Shown: positions 16,446 to 25,812 of the stretch, one piece after another
How positions within the stretch are numbered: position 1 is the stretch's first letter
Layout: each line of letters starts with the position of its first letter
From: Chromatocurvus halotolerans
GTDB lineage: Bacteria; Pseudomonadota; Gammaproteobacteria; Pseudomonadales; Halieaceae
Length of the DNA stretch: 64,000 nt
Assembly: GCF_004340525.1 (NCBI RefSeq)
Contig: NZ_SLWX01000001.1
Span: 124,001 to 188,000 of the forward strand
Reading direction: 5' to 3'
The notes under the pieces: model-generated
What the model was told of the DNA's origin: nothing
Seen by the model: only the letters and a program-made list of their open reading frames with translations
Database searches by the model: none
Program-made: the position numbers and the translations under genes

Positions 16446-17258
16446 CTACTCGGAATAGCGCGCAGGACGGCCCTCGGCCTGCGCGGTGATACCTTCTTCC
16501 AGATCTTTCGCACTCATCATGCCGGCATTCCAGGTCGCGATGTAGTTGAGCCCGTCTGACACGCTGTGATCGCGGGAATACAGCAGCATATCCTTGGTTC
16601 CACGGATCACCAGAGGCGACTTGCCAGCGATGACCCGAGCTATTTGCCGAACTTCCGCAAGCATCGCTTCCCGATGCTCAAACACGCGGTTGACGAAACC
16701 GACCTCACGTGCCTCCCGGGCAGGCAGGGTGCGCCCCGTATAGGCGAGCTCGCGGGCGACACCCTCGGGAATCAGCTTCGGCAGGCGCTGCAGCGTACCG
16801 ACGTCGGCAACCATGCCGATGTCGACCTCACGCACGGAAAAATAGGCATCTTCCGTGGCGTAGCGCATGTCACAGCAGCACACTAGGTCAATCCCGCCAC
16901 CAATGCAGGTGTGATGAATAGCCGCGAGTACCGGCTTGCGGCACTTCTCCAGTGCGCTCAGGTTGTCTTGCATGGCGAGCACATTCTGGCGGAACTGCTC
17001 TGCGCGCCGCGCCGGGTCATCACTCGTAGAGTGCAATTCGCCGAACATGCCGAGATCGATACCTGCGCAGAAGTGCCGACCATTTCCGGTCAGGATAATG
17101 GCTCGAACCTCGTCGCATCGGTCCAGCCATTCAAAACAGGACTGAAGCTCGCGCCACATGGCACTGTTCATGCTGTTCGCCTTGTCCGGACGGTTCAGCG
17201 CCACTTCCGCCACGTGGTCTTCAATACTGACGGCAAGCGTTGTCAGCTCAGGTTGCAT
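16446..17258 (-). CDS. Crotonase-family enoyl-CoA hydratase/isomerase
   Basis: 270-residue CoA-binding crotonase. Oxyanion-hole segments are GNGRHFCAGIDLGMF and HHTCIGGGIDLVCCCDMRYA. Acidic residues follow at SVREVDIGMVADVGTLQRLP, the arrangement of delta-3,5-delta-2,4-dienoyl-CoA isomerases (ECH1-like) rather than of simple hydratases, where the second catalytic residue is Asp/Glu in this stretch. Likely acts in fatty acid beta-oxidation. The nitroreductase gene lies 24 bases upstream on the same strand, so they may share a transcript. Confidence 0.88.
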   Translation of the reverse strand: MQPELTTLAVSIEDHVAEVALNRPDKANSMNSAMWRELQSCFEWLDRCDEVRAIILTGNGRHFCAGIDLGMFGELHSTSDDPARRAEQFRQNVLAMQDNLSALEKCRKPVLAAIHHTCIGGGIDLVCCCDMRYATEDAYFSVREVDIGMVADVGTLQRLPKLIPEGVARELAYTGRTLPAREAREVGFVNRVFEHREAMLAEVRQIARVIAGKSPLVIRGTKDMLLYSRDHSVSDGLNYIATWNAGMMSAKDLEEGITAQAEGRPARYSE

Positions 17259-17282
17259 TAGGCGTTACCTCCGGTAGACCCG

Positions 17283-17849
17283 CTACCAGCGGGCAACAAA
17301 ATCATCCGTGCTCATCGCCGGCAGCGTTTTCGCCGTGCCTTCGCGCGTCCCGATATAAAGAAAGGCGGTGATCTCCTCGTCACGCGAGCCACCCAGAGCG
17401 GCCACCACCTCCGGGTCATAGGCCGGATTCCCGGTGCGCCACACGCCGGAATAACCCAGCGCCTCTGCCGCGAGCAATATTGCATGGGCCGCGCAGCCCG
17501 CCGAGAGTCGCTGCTCTACTGCCGGCACCTTGGGATGTTCCGTAATGTCGGCGAGCACCACAATGAGCAACGGCGCACGCAGCGGTGCATTCAGGGCTTT
17601 GGCGCGTACCGTTTCGTCTGCCTCGGGATCGCGTCGCAGCAGACAGTCCAGCATGACACGGCCCAGCGCTTCGCGTCGCTCGCCCTCCACCACCAGAAAC
17701 CGCCAGGGCCGCAGCCAGAGATGGTCCGGTGCGCGCAGGGCCGCCTGGAACATCAGCTTCTGCTCCTGCGTATCGGGCCCCGGCAGCGTCAGCCGCGGCG
17801 CTGAATTTCGCTGCAGTAAAAGATCAATCGGTTCAGACATTCCGTTCAC
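17283..17849 (-). CDS. Nitroreductase family protein, YdjA-like
   Basis: 188-residue FMN-dependent nitroreductase of the short YdjA type. Features: N-terminal RNSAPRLTLPGPD, FMN-contact ALRAPDHLWLRPWRFLVVEG, SAGCAAHAILLAAEALGYSGVWRTG, and the C-terminal FLYIGTREG. It would reduce nitro compounds or quinone-like substrates with NAD(P)H; the physiological substrate is unknown. Two start codons are close (residues 1 and 4). It precedes the crotonase gene. Confidence 0.9.
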   Translation of the reverse strand: MNGMSEPIDLLLQRNSAPRLTLPGPDTQEQKLMFQAALRAPDHLWLRPWRFLVVEGERREALGRVMLDCLLRRDPEADETVRAKALNAPLRAPLLIVVLADITEHPKVPAVEQRLSAGCAAHAILLAAEALGYSGVWRTGNPAYDPEVVAALGGSRDEEITAFLYIGTREGTAKTLPAMSTDDFVARW

Positions 17850-17906
17850 GCGTTACCCTTATAGGCAGAATGATAACAGCCCTCGTCCGGTGACGCAGGA
17901 CAACAA

Positions 17907-19769
17907 TCAGGATTCACGCCAGGACTGCATATCCGCAAAGGGCGACGCCAGCTGCAGATCAATAGCCGCATCGCCAACCCGCAACGTGCTGCCGTCGTAA
18001 CTGACGTTGTGATCGCCCAGGACGCCGTGATCGAAGCGGTAGATAACGTTGCGGTGGCCATCAATTACCTCTTGATCATAGGCATCACGCGCCGCACGGA
18101 CCGCTTCGTTGGCCGCCTGCCAGCGCTTCACGCTGCTATCGCCGTGACGGGCGCGAAGCATGCGCGAGGTCATCGTCGGACTGAGCAGCATGGCGCTGGC
18201 GTTGTTGCCACCAAAGCCCTTGGAATTGATCAGTGCCCAGGCCTGGGCCTCGGTGTCTATCTCGGTATGCTGCAGACAGAATGACAGACTGTCCCGCTTC
18301 ACATCATCTGCGAGTCTCGTGGTCGTGGTAATGCCGGGAATCAGCCCGTGCGCCCAGATGCCGAGGGTCATTGCCACCTGATCCCCCGCCGCGGCACCCA
18401 GAGAGTGCCCGAGGTAACACTTGAGCGCTGCCACGGGCAGGCGATCAATCCCGAAGGCGGCAGCACTGCGGCTGAGGATTTCGGATTCTGTCGTGCGGTT
18501 CTGCGGCGTACCCGTGCCGTGCGCCTGGACGAAGCCCCCATGGCGCAGGTGATGCTCACCGACGATCGCTCTGGCCGCCGAGAGAGCCTTGGCCACCGTG
18601 ATGTAATTGCCGACACCGGGGCCCGAGATGGACTTCTTGTAGCCATCCGCATTCACGAAGACATCGGTGACAGAGCCGTAGACCGACGCGCCCAGCTCCA
18701 TCGCCAACGCATCGTCGAACAGCACCAGCACCTGCGCCGACTCGCCCATGGTGAAGCCACAGTTGTCCCCGAACGGGCGACAGGCACGCCGATGATCGGG
18801 CGTCTCGTCATCGGTCAGACCGTCAAGCTGGCGCAAGCCCTTGTCAGTGGCCAGGGCACCCATCGCCGCATAGCCCTCCATGACCTCGGGCGTCACCGGC
18901 GCCTCGGCACCGCCGACCACCGCGACCCGGGCGCGTCCGCTGCGGATATCGTTCACGGCATTGCGCAGGTTATACAGAAAAGAGGCACAGGCTCCGAGGG
19001 TAGCGCCTGTGGCGCCCATCGAGCCCAGCACATAGGCATTGATGAAGTCCGCCGGCATTTCCGCCAGTCCCAGCGGACAGTATTTGGACGTAGAGCGCTG
19101 ACCGTTGGAGCGGGCCTTGAGCATACCGCCCGTGCCCGGATCATCGAGCTGGCCCATGGCACTGCCGGCATACACGCTTACCGCATCAGCGCTGACATGG
19201 CGCATGACGGTCGACCAGTCGATACCCAGCTGGCCCAGCGCATCGGAGGCCGCGTAGATGGCCATCTGCAGCCCCCGCGGATGATTGCGCGACGCGTAGA
19301 GCGCGCCGGGATCAAAACCGGTCGGTAACTGGCTGGCCACTTTCACTTCGAAATCCCGGGTCGACGGCAGCAGGATGTCCTGTGCGCCCTTCGCCGTGAC
19401 CGCCACGCGCTGGCTGTCGATATCTGTGACTGACCAGCCCGGCGGCAGGGGCTGCGGCAGGCCCCGGCGCGCCATCTGAAACGTGGTCGGCGTGTCGTCA
19501 CTGCCAGTGGTCACGCGGCGATTCCAGGGCACGGCGTCGGGATCGTAATGTGAGGCCTCGATGCGCCGTATCAGTGTGCCAGCCAGCAACTCCGCTTCAC
19601 TGGCAGACGGTCGCGCCTGCACCTGTCGCAGCGAGGCCAGCATATTTTCCCGCGCCGGCGTCGTCAGACGCGACTCCACGAGCCGGGCAAACGCGTGGTG
19701 GCCAGACACCCGACCCGCACTGTTGATACCCCCAAATCCGACGATGACCGGCAACGCTTGCTGCGACAC
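17907..19769 (-). CDS. fabY: Beta-ketoacyl-ACP synthase, FabY type
   Basis: 620-residue ketosynthase, longer than FabB/FabF and matching FabY of Pseudomonas aeruginosa, which starts fatty acid synthesis by condensing acetyl-CoA with malonyl-ACP in place of FabH. Thiolase-fold triad: Cys in TLGACASFLYNLR, His in FVQAHGTGTPQNRT, His in KCYLGHSLGAAAGDQVA. The C-terminal FGGNNASAMLLSP closes the core, followed by a 100-residue extension. GTG start at 19769 with GAGG upstream. Divergent from the AraC-type regulator. Assignment to FabY is by length and overall pattern; PfaB-like or other long ketosynthases are less likely. Confidence 0.85.
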   Translation of the reverse strand: MSQQALPVIVGFGGINSAGRVSGHHAFARLVESRLTTPARENMLASLRQVQARPSASEAELLAGTLIRRIEASHYDPDAVPWNRRVTTGSDDTPTTFQMARRGLPQPLPPGWSVTDIDSQRVAVTAKGAQDILLPSTRDFEVKVASQLPTGFDPGALYASRNHPRGLQMAIYAASDALGQLGIDWSTVMRHVSADAVSVYAGSAMGQLDDPGTGGMLKARSNGQRSTSKYCPLGLAEMPADFINAYVLGSMGATGATLGACASFLYNLRNAVNDIRSGRARVAVVGGAEAPVTPEVMEGYAAMGALATDKGLRQLDGLTDDETPDHRRACRPFGDNCGFTMGESAQVLVLFDDALAMELGASVYGSVTDVFVNADGYKKSISGPGVGNYITVAKALSAARAIVGEHHLRHGGFVQAHGTGTPQNRTTESEILSRSAAAFGIDRLPVAALKCYLGHSLGAAAGDQVAMTLGIWAHGLIPGITTTTRLADDVKRDSLSFCLQHTEIDTEAQAWALINSKGFGGNNASAMLLSPTMTSRMLRARHGDSSVKRWQAANEAVRAARDAYDQEVIDGHRNVIYRFDHGVLGDHNVSYDGSTLRVGDAAIDLQLASPFADMQSWRES

Positions 19770-19888
19770 TGACTGTACCTCGTGATTTCACTGTGACGCG
19801 CCAGTGTACGGGGACAGGACCCGCGTTATTATCTATTTCCGGCCACATTCATTACACTTTTGCTCACTGTCCCGGATTCGACCTGACA

Positions 19889-20926
19889 ATGCGCACTGCT
19901 GCCGCCCTGCTTTACCCCGACGCCCTGGCCACCAGCATCACGCTGCCCATGGAGATCCTGCATGCCGCAAGCCAGCTCGCCAGCGTGGCCCGACGCGGCG
20001 CGGCCCAGGGACAGTTCCGGCTGCTGTCGGCGTCGGCAGAGCGCTCGATCACCCTGAGTTCCGGTCTCACGCTCCGCGCCGGCGAACAGCTGCAGGATGC
20101 CCCGACCATGGAGATGCTCATTCTGCCCGCGATCTGGCGCAGCCCCGATCGCACCCTGGGGCTGTGTGCAGACCTGCTGCCCGAGCTGCGACGTCGCCAT
20201 GAACGGGGCACCCTGCTGTGCAGCGTGGGCACGGGAAGCTGCCTGCTCGCCGAGGCCGGCCTCCTGTCCGGGCGCTCGGCCACCACCCACTGGAATTATT
20301 TTGACCGCTTCGAGAAACGCTACCCGGACGTGCATCTGAAGCGACGCCACCTGATTACCCAGAGCGGCAACATTTTCTGCGTGGGCAGCGTCAACTCGAT
20401 CGCCGACCTGATGGTCCATGTCGTGGAGCTATGGTACGGGAAGCGCATATCGCGGGCGGTGGAAAACCAGTTTTCACCCGAGATCAGGCGCACCTTCCAG
20501 ACCGCTGCCTTCCTTGAGGGCACACACACCGCACACCATGACGAGGTGATACTCGAGGCGCAGATGCGCATGCAGGAGCAGCTGGCGAACCCGCAGCCCC
20601 TCGCGGAAGTGGCACGGAATGCGGGCCTAGGCACGCGCTCCTTCACCCGGCGTTTTCGACGCGCCACCGGCATGTCGCCGCTGCAGTACGCCATGCAGCT
20701 GCGGGTTGGCGAGGCCAGGTCACTCCTGCTGCACAGTAACCTCGATATCAACGAGATCGCCTGGCGCTGCGGCTGGCAGTCCGCCAGTCTGTTCAGTCGC
20801 CAGTTCCGGCTGCGGGTGGGCATGCCACCCCGCGACTACCGCGCGGCAGTGCGCGGCAAGCGCTTCATCGCCAGCGACAGCCCGCCACCCGCCCCGGGTG
20901 ACCCTGCTCCGGGCGACCCTGCTTGA
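19889..20926 (+). CDS. GlxA/FtrA-type AraC family transcriptional regulator
   Basis: 345 residues. The N-terminal DJ-1/PfpI-like (class I amidotransferase-like) domain occupies about 1-170, with the nucleophile-elbow equivalent LLCSVGTGSCLLAEAGLL. The C-terminal AraC HTH pair is at about 225-325: PLAEVARNAGLGTRSFTRRF and INEIAWRCGWQSASLFSRQF. Start at ATG 19889; upstream residues lack homology. The C-terminus repeats PAPGDPAPGDPA. Divergent from fabY and followed by a thiolase gene, so regulation of fatty acid genes is possible but unproven. Confidence 0.9.
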   Translation: MRTAAALLYPDALATSITLPMEILHAASQLASVARRGAAQGQFRLLSASAERSITLSSGLTLRAGEQLQDAPTMEMLILPAIWRSPDRTLGLCADLLPELRRRHERGTLLCSVGTGSCLLAEAGLLSGRSATTHWNYFDRFEKRYPDVHLKRRHLITQSGNIFCVGSVNSIADLMVHVVELWYGKRISRAVENQFSPEIRRTFQTAAFLEGTHTAHHDEVILEAQMRMQEQLANPQPLAEVARNAGLGTRSFTRRFRRATGMSPLQYAMQLRVGEARSLLLHSNLDINEIAWRCGWQSASLFSRQFRLRVGMPPRDYRAAVRGKRFIASDSPPPAPGDPAPGDPA

Positions 20927-21046
20927 GTCTGATCAAGGGCTATGGCTAAATGCACAGCCTCGCAAAACGTGCCAGACCGCACCGTGTCACACGGCAGCAC
21001 GGTCCAGCAGGCGCGCCTTTCCTGCAGCAACACGGAAGCACCGGCT

Positions 21047-22228
21047 ATGAGCAACGAAACGGTCTTTATTCTGGACGGCGCACGCACGCCGATGGGCGGA
21101 CTGATGGGCGCGCTAAGCAGCGTGCCGGCGCCGGAACTTGCCAGCACGTCCATACGCGCCGCGCTGTCGCGGGCGTCGGTCACGGGCAGCGACATTGATG
21201 AGGTCTTCATGGGCTGCGTGCTGCCGGCGGGGCTCAAACAATGCCCCGCGCGACAGTCGGCGATCGGCGCGGGCATCCCCAACGCCACCGGAGCGGTGAC
21301 GGTGAACAAGGCCTGCGGCAGTGGAATGCAGGCCACCATTTTCGGCATCGACAGCATCCGGGCCGGGACCAATCGCGCCGTGGTCGCAGGGGGCATGGAG
21401 AGCATGAGCCGGGCACCCCACCTAATGCCGGCAGCGCGCGGTGGTGTGCGCCTGGGGCCGGCAACACTGTACGACCACATGTTCCTGGACGGCCTGGAGG
21501 ACGCCTACACGGGACGCGCGATGGGCTCCTTCGCCCAGGAAACCGCCAACGCCCGCGGCCTGACGCGCGAGGCCATGGACGCCTTTGCCATCGAATCCCT
21601 CAGTCGCGCAAAGCGCGCCATTGAGGATGGCTCACTCGCTGGGGAGATAGCGCCGGTCACGGTGACCGACCGCAAGGGCGAAACCGTGGTCAGCGACGAC
21701 GAGCAGCCACACAAGGCGGCGGTCGATAAAATCCCCGCGTTGCGCCCCGTGTTCGACAGGGACGGCACCATTACGGCGGCCAACTCCAGCTCCATCTCCG
21801 ACGGCGCGAGTGCCCTGGTACTCATGGCGGGCAGTGAAGTAGAGCGACGCGGCCTCGAGGCCCGGGCGCGGATTGTCGCGCACGCGCGGCACAGCCAGGC
21901 GCCCGCAGAGTTCACCATTGCGCCGGTCGGCGCCATTCGCAAGGTGCTGGAACGCACGGGCTGGGACGCCGGCGAGGTCGATCTTTACGAAATCAATGAG
22001 GCCTTCGCCATGGTCACGATGATGGCCATGGAAGACCTGGGCCTCGACCACGCGCGGGTCAACGTTCACGGCGGCGCCTGCGCCCAGGGCCACCCCATCG
22101 GCTCGACCGGGTCACGCATCATCGTGAGCCTCATGTACGCGCTCGAGAAAAGCGGCGGCCGACGCGGTATCGCCGCGCTGTGCATCGGCGGCGGTGAAGC
22201 CACCGCTGTTGCCATTGAACGCTGCTGA
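21047..22228 (+). CDS. Acetyl-CoA C-acyltransferase (thiolase)
   Basis: 393-residue thiolase. Nucleophilic cysteine in NKACGSGMQATIFG, catalytic histidine in HGGACAQGHPIGSTG, and the second cysteine in AALCIGGGEATA, all intact. It condenses or cleaves acetoacetyl-CoA/3-ketoacyl-CoA; the sequence is closer to acetoacetyl-CoA thiolases (PhaA/AtoB) than to FadA. The ATG at 21047 begins the family motif MSNETVFILDGARTPMG; an open extension upstream has no homology. RibB follows after 17 bases. Confidence 0.93.
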   Translation: MSNETVFILDGARTPMGGLMGALSSVPAPELASTSIRAALSRASVTGSDIDEVFMGCVLPAGLKQCPARQSAIGAGIPNATGAVTVNKACGSGMQATIFGIDSIRAGTNRAVVAGGMESMSRAPHLMPAARGGVRLGPATLYDHMFLDGLEDAYTGRAMGSFAQETANARGLTREAMDAFAIESLSRAKRAIEDGSLAGEIAPVTVTDRKGETVVSDDEQPHKAAVDKIPALRPVFDRDGTITAANSSSISDGASALVLMAGSEVERRGLEARARIVAHARHSQAPAEFTIAPVGAIRKVLERTGWDAGEVDLYEINEAFAMVTMMAMEDLGLDHARVNVHGGACAQGHPIGSTGSRIIVSLMYALEKSGGRRGIAALCIGGGEATAVAIERC

Positions 22229-22245
22229 TAGCGAGAGACCTGACC

Positions 22246-23361
22246 ATGGCCCTGACCCGCATTCCCGAAATTATCGATGATATCCGTGCCGGGCGCATGG
22301 TCATCCTGATGGACGATGAGGACCGCGAGAATGAGGGCGACCTGATTGTCGCCGCTGAGGCGGTAACCCCGGACATCATTAATTTCTTCGCGACCGAAGC
22401 CTGCGGGCTGATCTGCATGCCGATCACCGAGAGTCGCGCACGTCAGCTGCAGCTGCCGCTGATGGTCAGGGACAATCGCTCCCAGCACGAAACCAATTTC
22501 ACCGTATCGATCGACGCCGCGGAAAAGCGTGGCCCCGGCATCAGCGCCGTGCAGCGCGCTCACACGGTGCGCTCTGCAGTGGCCAGCGACGCGGGCCCAA
22601 ACTCCATTCGCCAGCCAGGCCACATCTTCCCGCTGGTGGCAAAGCCCGGTGGCGTATTGCGCCGAGCCGGTCACACCGAGGCCGGCGTCGATCTCGCACG
22701 CATGGCGGGCTTCGAGCCCGCGGCGCTGATCGTGGAAATCATGAACGAGGACGGCACCATGGCGCGGCGGCCCGAACTCGAGGTCTTTGCAGAGCGGCAT
22801 GGTCTCGCCATGGGCACCATTGCCGACCTGATCCAGTACCGGTCACTGCACGAGCACTCTGTGGAGCTTCACAGCAGCAAGCCGGTACTCACCGAATTTG
22901 GTACCTTCCAGTTACATACCTTCACCGATCAGGTTGACCACACGCTGCATTACGCCCTCAGCCTTGGCGAGCTGGAAGAGAGCACCGACACCCTGGTGCG
23001 CGTGCAGACCATCAACAACCTGCGCGATATCATGGGCACACGCATTGAGGGCAGCGCGCCGGGCTGGTCTTATCGGCGTGCCATGAGCGAAGTCGCGCGC
23101 GCGGGCCACGGCGTTGTGGTGCTGATCGGCCAGGAGCAGAGCCTCGAGTCACAGCTTGAGGAAATCGATGCCTTCCCGAAACCGGTCCGCATCGCCGGCG
23201 GCGAGGGTCGACAGAACTACCGCGTGATCGGCACCGGCTCACAGATTCTGAAGCGGCTTGGCGTGGGCCGCATGCGTCTGATGTCCTCACCGATCCACTT
23301 CAACGCCCTGTCCGGTTTCAAGCTGGAAATCACGGAGTTCGTCCAGCCCGACCCCGCGTGA
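22246..23361 (+). CDS. ribB: 3,4-dihydroxy-2-butanone 4-phosphate synthase with degenerate GTP cyclohydrolase II domain
   Basis: 371 residues. The N-terminal RibB domain (about 1-200) makes the four-carbon unit of riboflavin from ribulose 5-phosphate. Metal and substrate residues: MDDEDRENEGDLIVAAEAV, ATEACGLICMPI, RRAGHTEAGVDLARMAG, and IVEIMNEDGTMARRPEL. The C-terminal half has the RibA fold but no zinc cysteines: the C..C.C segment of GTP cyclohydrolase II is replaced by VRVQTINNLRDIMGTRIEG. A separate RibA must exist elsewhere. Similar RibBX forms are known in pseudomonads. No FMN riboswitch fits in the 17-base gap upstream. Confidence 0.93.
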   Translation: MALTRIPEIIDDIRAGRMVILMDDEDRENEGDLIVAAEAVTPDIINFFATEACGLICMPITESRARQLQLPLMVRDNRSQHETNFTVSIDAAEKRGPGISAVQRAHTVRSAVASDAGPNSIRQPGHIFPLVAKPGGVLRRAGHTEAGVDLARMAGFEPAALIVEIMNEDGTMARRPELEVFAERHGLAMGTIADLIQYRSLHEHSVELHSSKPVLTEFGTFQLHTFTDQVDHTLHYALSLGELEESTDTLVRVQTINNLRDIMGTRIEGSAPGWSYRRAMSEVARAGHGVVVLIGQEQSLESQLEEIDAFPKPVRIAGGEGRQNYRVIGTGSQILKRLGVGRMRLMSSPIHFNALSGFKLEITEFVQPDPA

Positions 23362-24605
23362 AAAGTTTCCTTCCGCTACTCCGGCGGGAGTGGCGCCTGC
23401 TCCTGTTCGGCTTTCTGATGACCTTCGGCTCATCCTATGGCCAGACGTTTTTCATCGCCCTGTTCAGCGGCGACATCCGCGAGGAGCTGAATCTCGGCCA
23501 CAGCGAGTTCGGCCTGCTCTACTCCGGCGCAACATTGCTCAGTGCTTTTCTGCTGCTCTGGACCGGCAGCCTGATTGATCGCTGGGACCTGCGCAGCGCG
23601 AGCTATCTCATCGTGCTGGGACTGGGTGCAGGCTGCTACCTCACTGGACTCGCCAGCGGACCGGTGCTGCTGTTTTTCGGTTTCCTGCTGCTGCGCCATA
23701 CCGGCCAGGCACTGATGTCCATGGCCGGTCTGACCAGCGTCGTTCGCTATATTCCGGACGGTCGCGGCAAAGCGAGCGCCATTGCCACCAGCGGCTTCGC
23801 CGTGGCGGAGGCCCTGCTGCCGCTGCTGGCGGTAGCGCTGCTGGCTTCCTGGGGCTGGCGACAGTCGTTTTTCGCCTGGGGCACCGTCCTGCTGCTGGTC
23901 ATGCCGCCGCTGGTCTGGCTGCTGCTGCGGGATCACGGGCGTCGCCATGCGCAATACCTCGACACCCTGCGCCCCGAGTACCGGTCCGACGGGACGCAGA
24001 ACCCGGCCGCCAGACGGCAGTGGAGCCGCGCCGACATGCTTCGCGACCCCCTGCTCTACCTGTTTCTACCTGCTCTCATGGCGCAGCCGCTGCTGTTCAC
24101 CGGCTTCATGTTTCACCAGGTGCAGCTGGTCGCGGAAAAGGGCTGGACCCTGCCGTTCTGGGCCGGGCTGTATGTGCTGTATGCCCTCACCAGTTCGGCG
24201 GTCAAGTTTGTCACCGGCCTCATGATCGACCGCTTCGGCGCCCAACCCCTGCTGCCGTTCATGATCCTGCCCCTGGGCGCGTCCCTGCTTCTGCTGGGAC
24301 TGGCCGATGCCGCCTGGGCCGCCGTCGGCTTCATGCTGCTGATCGGCGTTTCCACCGGGCTGTATACCACCGCGGCCTCGCCCTTTTACGCCGAGCGCTA
24401 CGGCACGTTGCACCTCGGTGCCATCAAGTCGGTCACGACGGCGCTGATGGTCTGCGCAAGCGCCATCGCCCCCGTCGTCATGGGCTGGGGGCTGGACGCG
24501 GGGGTCACGCTCAGCGCCATGGCCCTGGTTGCTGCGGCTTACGTCGCACTGGCCAGCGCACTGGCCGAAGTTGGCTGCAGACGCGACGCCAGAATCGGGG
24601 CTTGA
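23358..24605 (+). CDS. MFS transporter
   Basis: 415-residue major facilitator protein of about 12 membrane segments starting at a GTG that overlaps the ribB stop (GTGA). N-terminal half: LLFGFLMTFGSSYGQTFFIA and the loop LIDRWDLRS; second half: GLMIDRFGAQPLLPF and TGLYTTAASPFYAERYGTLH. It resembles oxalate/formate- or monocarboxylate-type MFS members; the substrate is unknown. Position behind ribB raises flavin export or uptake as a possibility, but this is only context. Confidence 0.85.
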   Translation: MKSFLPLLRREWRLLLFGFLMTFGSSYGQTFFIALFSGDIREELNLGHSEFGLLYSGATLLSAFLLLWTGSLIDRWDLRSASYLIVLGLGAGCYLTGLASGPVLLFFGFLLLRHTGQALMSMAGLTSVVRYIPDGRGKASAIATSGFAVAEALLPLLAVALLASWGWRQSFFAWGTVLLLVMPPLVWLLLRDHGRRHAQYLDTLRPEYRSDGTQNPAARRQWSRADMLRDPLLYLFLPALMAQPLLFTGFMFHQVQLVAEKGWTLPFWAGLYVLYALTSSAVKFVTGLMIDRFGAQPLLPFMILPLGASLLLLGLADAAWAAVGFMLLIGVSTGLYTTAASPFYAERYGTLHLGAIKSVTTALMVCASAIAPVVMGWGLDAGVTLSAMALVAAAYVALASALAEVGCRRDARIGA

Positions 24606-24657
24606 TGATAAACTTCGCGCCGGTATAGTTCGTGACTTCAAAAAAACGAGGCAGATG

Positions 24658-25812
24658 ATGGCAACACGGATCGGCATAGTAGGTGATGGGCAACTGGGCA
24701 TGCTGCTGTGCGAAGCGGCCGGGGGGCTCGGCATTACCACCGCCATACTTACCAGCAACGCTGACAGCGCCGCGGCACAGCGCACGGATACTGCCGTTGT
24801 CGGCGGCATGGAGGACCCTGCGGCCATTGCGGAACTCGTAAAACGCAGCGATATCATTACCTATGAGCGCGAGGATGTCTCCAGAATTGCCCTTGAGATA
24901 CTGAGGAACGCCGAAGCCGCTGGGGAGGTAAGGTGTTACCCGCGCCTCGCCACAATCGAGATCATTCAGGACAAGGCCCTGCAGAAAACCTGGCTGGCAG
25001 AGTCAGATCTGCCGACACTGCCCTTCCTTCTCAGCCATGCGGTGAGCGGCGCGGGTGAGGCCGCCGCAGTGCTGGGTTATCCGCTGGTCCAGAAAAGCCT
25101 GCGCGGCGGCTTCGACGGTCGTGGGGTACAGATCATCCACGGTCACGACGACCTGAACGCCGCCTGGCCTGGCGAAACGCTTTACGAGGCCTACGCGGGA
25201 CACTTCACGGAAATCGCCGTCATGGTGATACGAAAAGCCGACGGCGAAATGCGCACGTTTCCCCCGGTAGACATGACCTTCGATACCGGCCACTCGGTGC
25301 TCGACTGGGTGTTCGCGCCGAGCGCGTTCGACGAGAGCGTGCTCGCAAAGGCCGAGCAGGTAGCCACGCGCGCGATCGAGGCCCTGGACGGCATCGGCGT
25401 CTTTGGCGTAGAGCTGTTCCGTCTCGAAAACGGCGAAATCCTGATCAACGAGATTTCGCCGCGTGTCCACAATGCAGGGCACTTCACGCTGGACGCGACA
25501 GAGAGCTCGCAGTTCGAGCAGCACCTGCGGGCGATAACCGGGATGCCGCTGGCGGGCACGGCGCTGCGCCGGCCGGCCGCCATGCGCAACCTGCTGTGCA
25601 ACGACAGCCTGAAAGCGGCCGCGGAGGGTCGCGATGCCGGCTGTGATCGCAGTGGTGACACCGCCATCTACTGGTACGGAAAATCGCCCTCACGCGCCAT
25701 GCGCAAGCTGGGCCATATCACGGCCACCGGTGACAGCCCGATTGCTGCGGCCGACAAGGTGGCCGCGGCCTATAAGCACCTGACAGGCGGACAACAGGGA
25801 GCCATCGCGTGA
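24658..25812 (+). CDS. purK: N5-carboxyaminoimidazole ribonucleotide synthase
   Basis: ATP-grasp enzyme of purine synthesis (AIR + bicarbonate + ATP to N5-CAIR), 384 residues. Start ATG at 24658, six bases after GAGG; an adjacent ATG at 24655 is possible. Motifs: RIGIVGDGQLGMLLCEAAG, IITYEREDV, the ATP loop LRGGFDGRGVQI, and the metal/substrate region LINEISPRVHNAGHFTLDA followed by SSQFEQHLRAITGMPL. It is a divergent member (GDGQLG for the usual GGGQLG; GGFDGRG for GGYDGKG). purE follows with a 4-base overlap, an order inverse to the common purE-purK. Confidence 0.92.
   Translation: MATRIGIVGDGQLGMLLCEAAGGLGITTAILTSNADSAAAQRTDTAVVGGMEDPAAIAELVKRSDIITYEREDVSRIALEILRNAEAAGEVRCYPRLATIEIIQDKALQKTWLAESDLPTLPFLLSHAVSGAGEAAAVLGYPLVQKSLRGGFDGRGVQIIHGHDDLNAAWPGETLYEAYAGHFTEIAVMVIRKADGEMRTFPPVDMTFDTGHSVLDWVFAPSAFDESVLAKAEQVATRAIEALDGIGVFGVELFRLENGEILINEISPRVHNAGHFTLDATESSQFEQHLRAITGMPLAGTALRRPAAMRNLLCNDSLKAAAEGRDAGCDRSGDTAIYWYGKSPSRAMRKLGHITATGDSPIAAADKVAAAYKHLTGGQQGAIA

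Noticed and set aside
20882-20925. Short tandem repeat encoding PAPGDPAPGDPA
   Set aside because: Two imperfect copies at the C-terminus of the regulator; too short to suggest more than local slippage.
22229-22245. FMN riboswitch before ribB
   Set aside because: Only 17 bases separate the thiolase stop from ribB; no room for the conserved RFN element.
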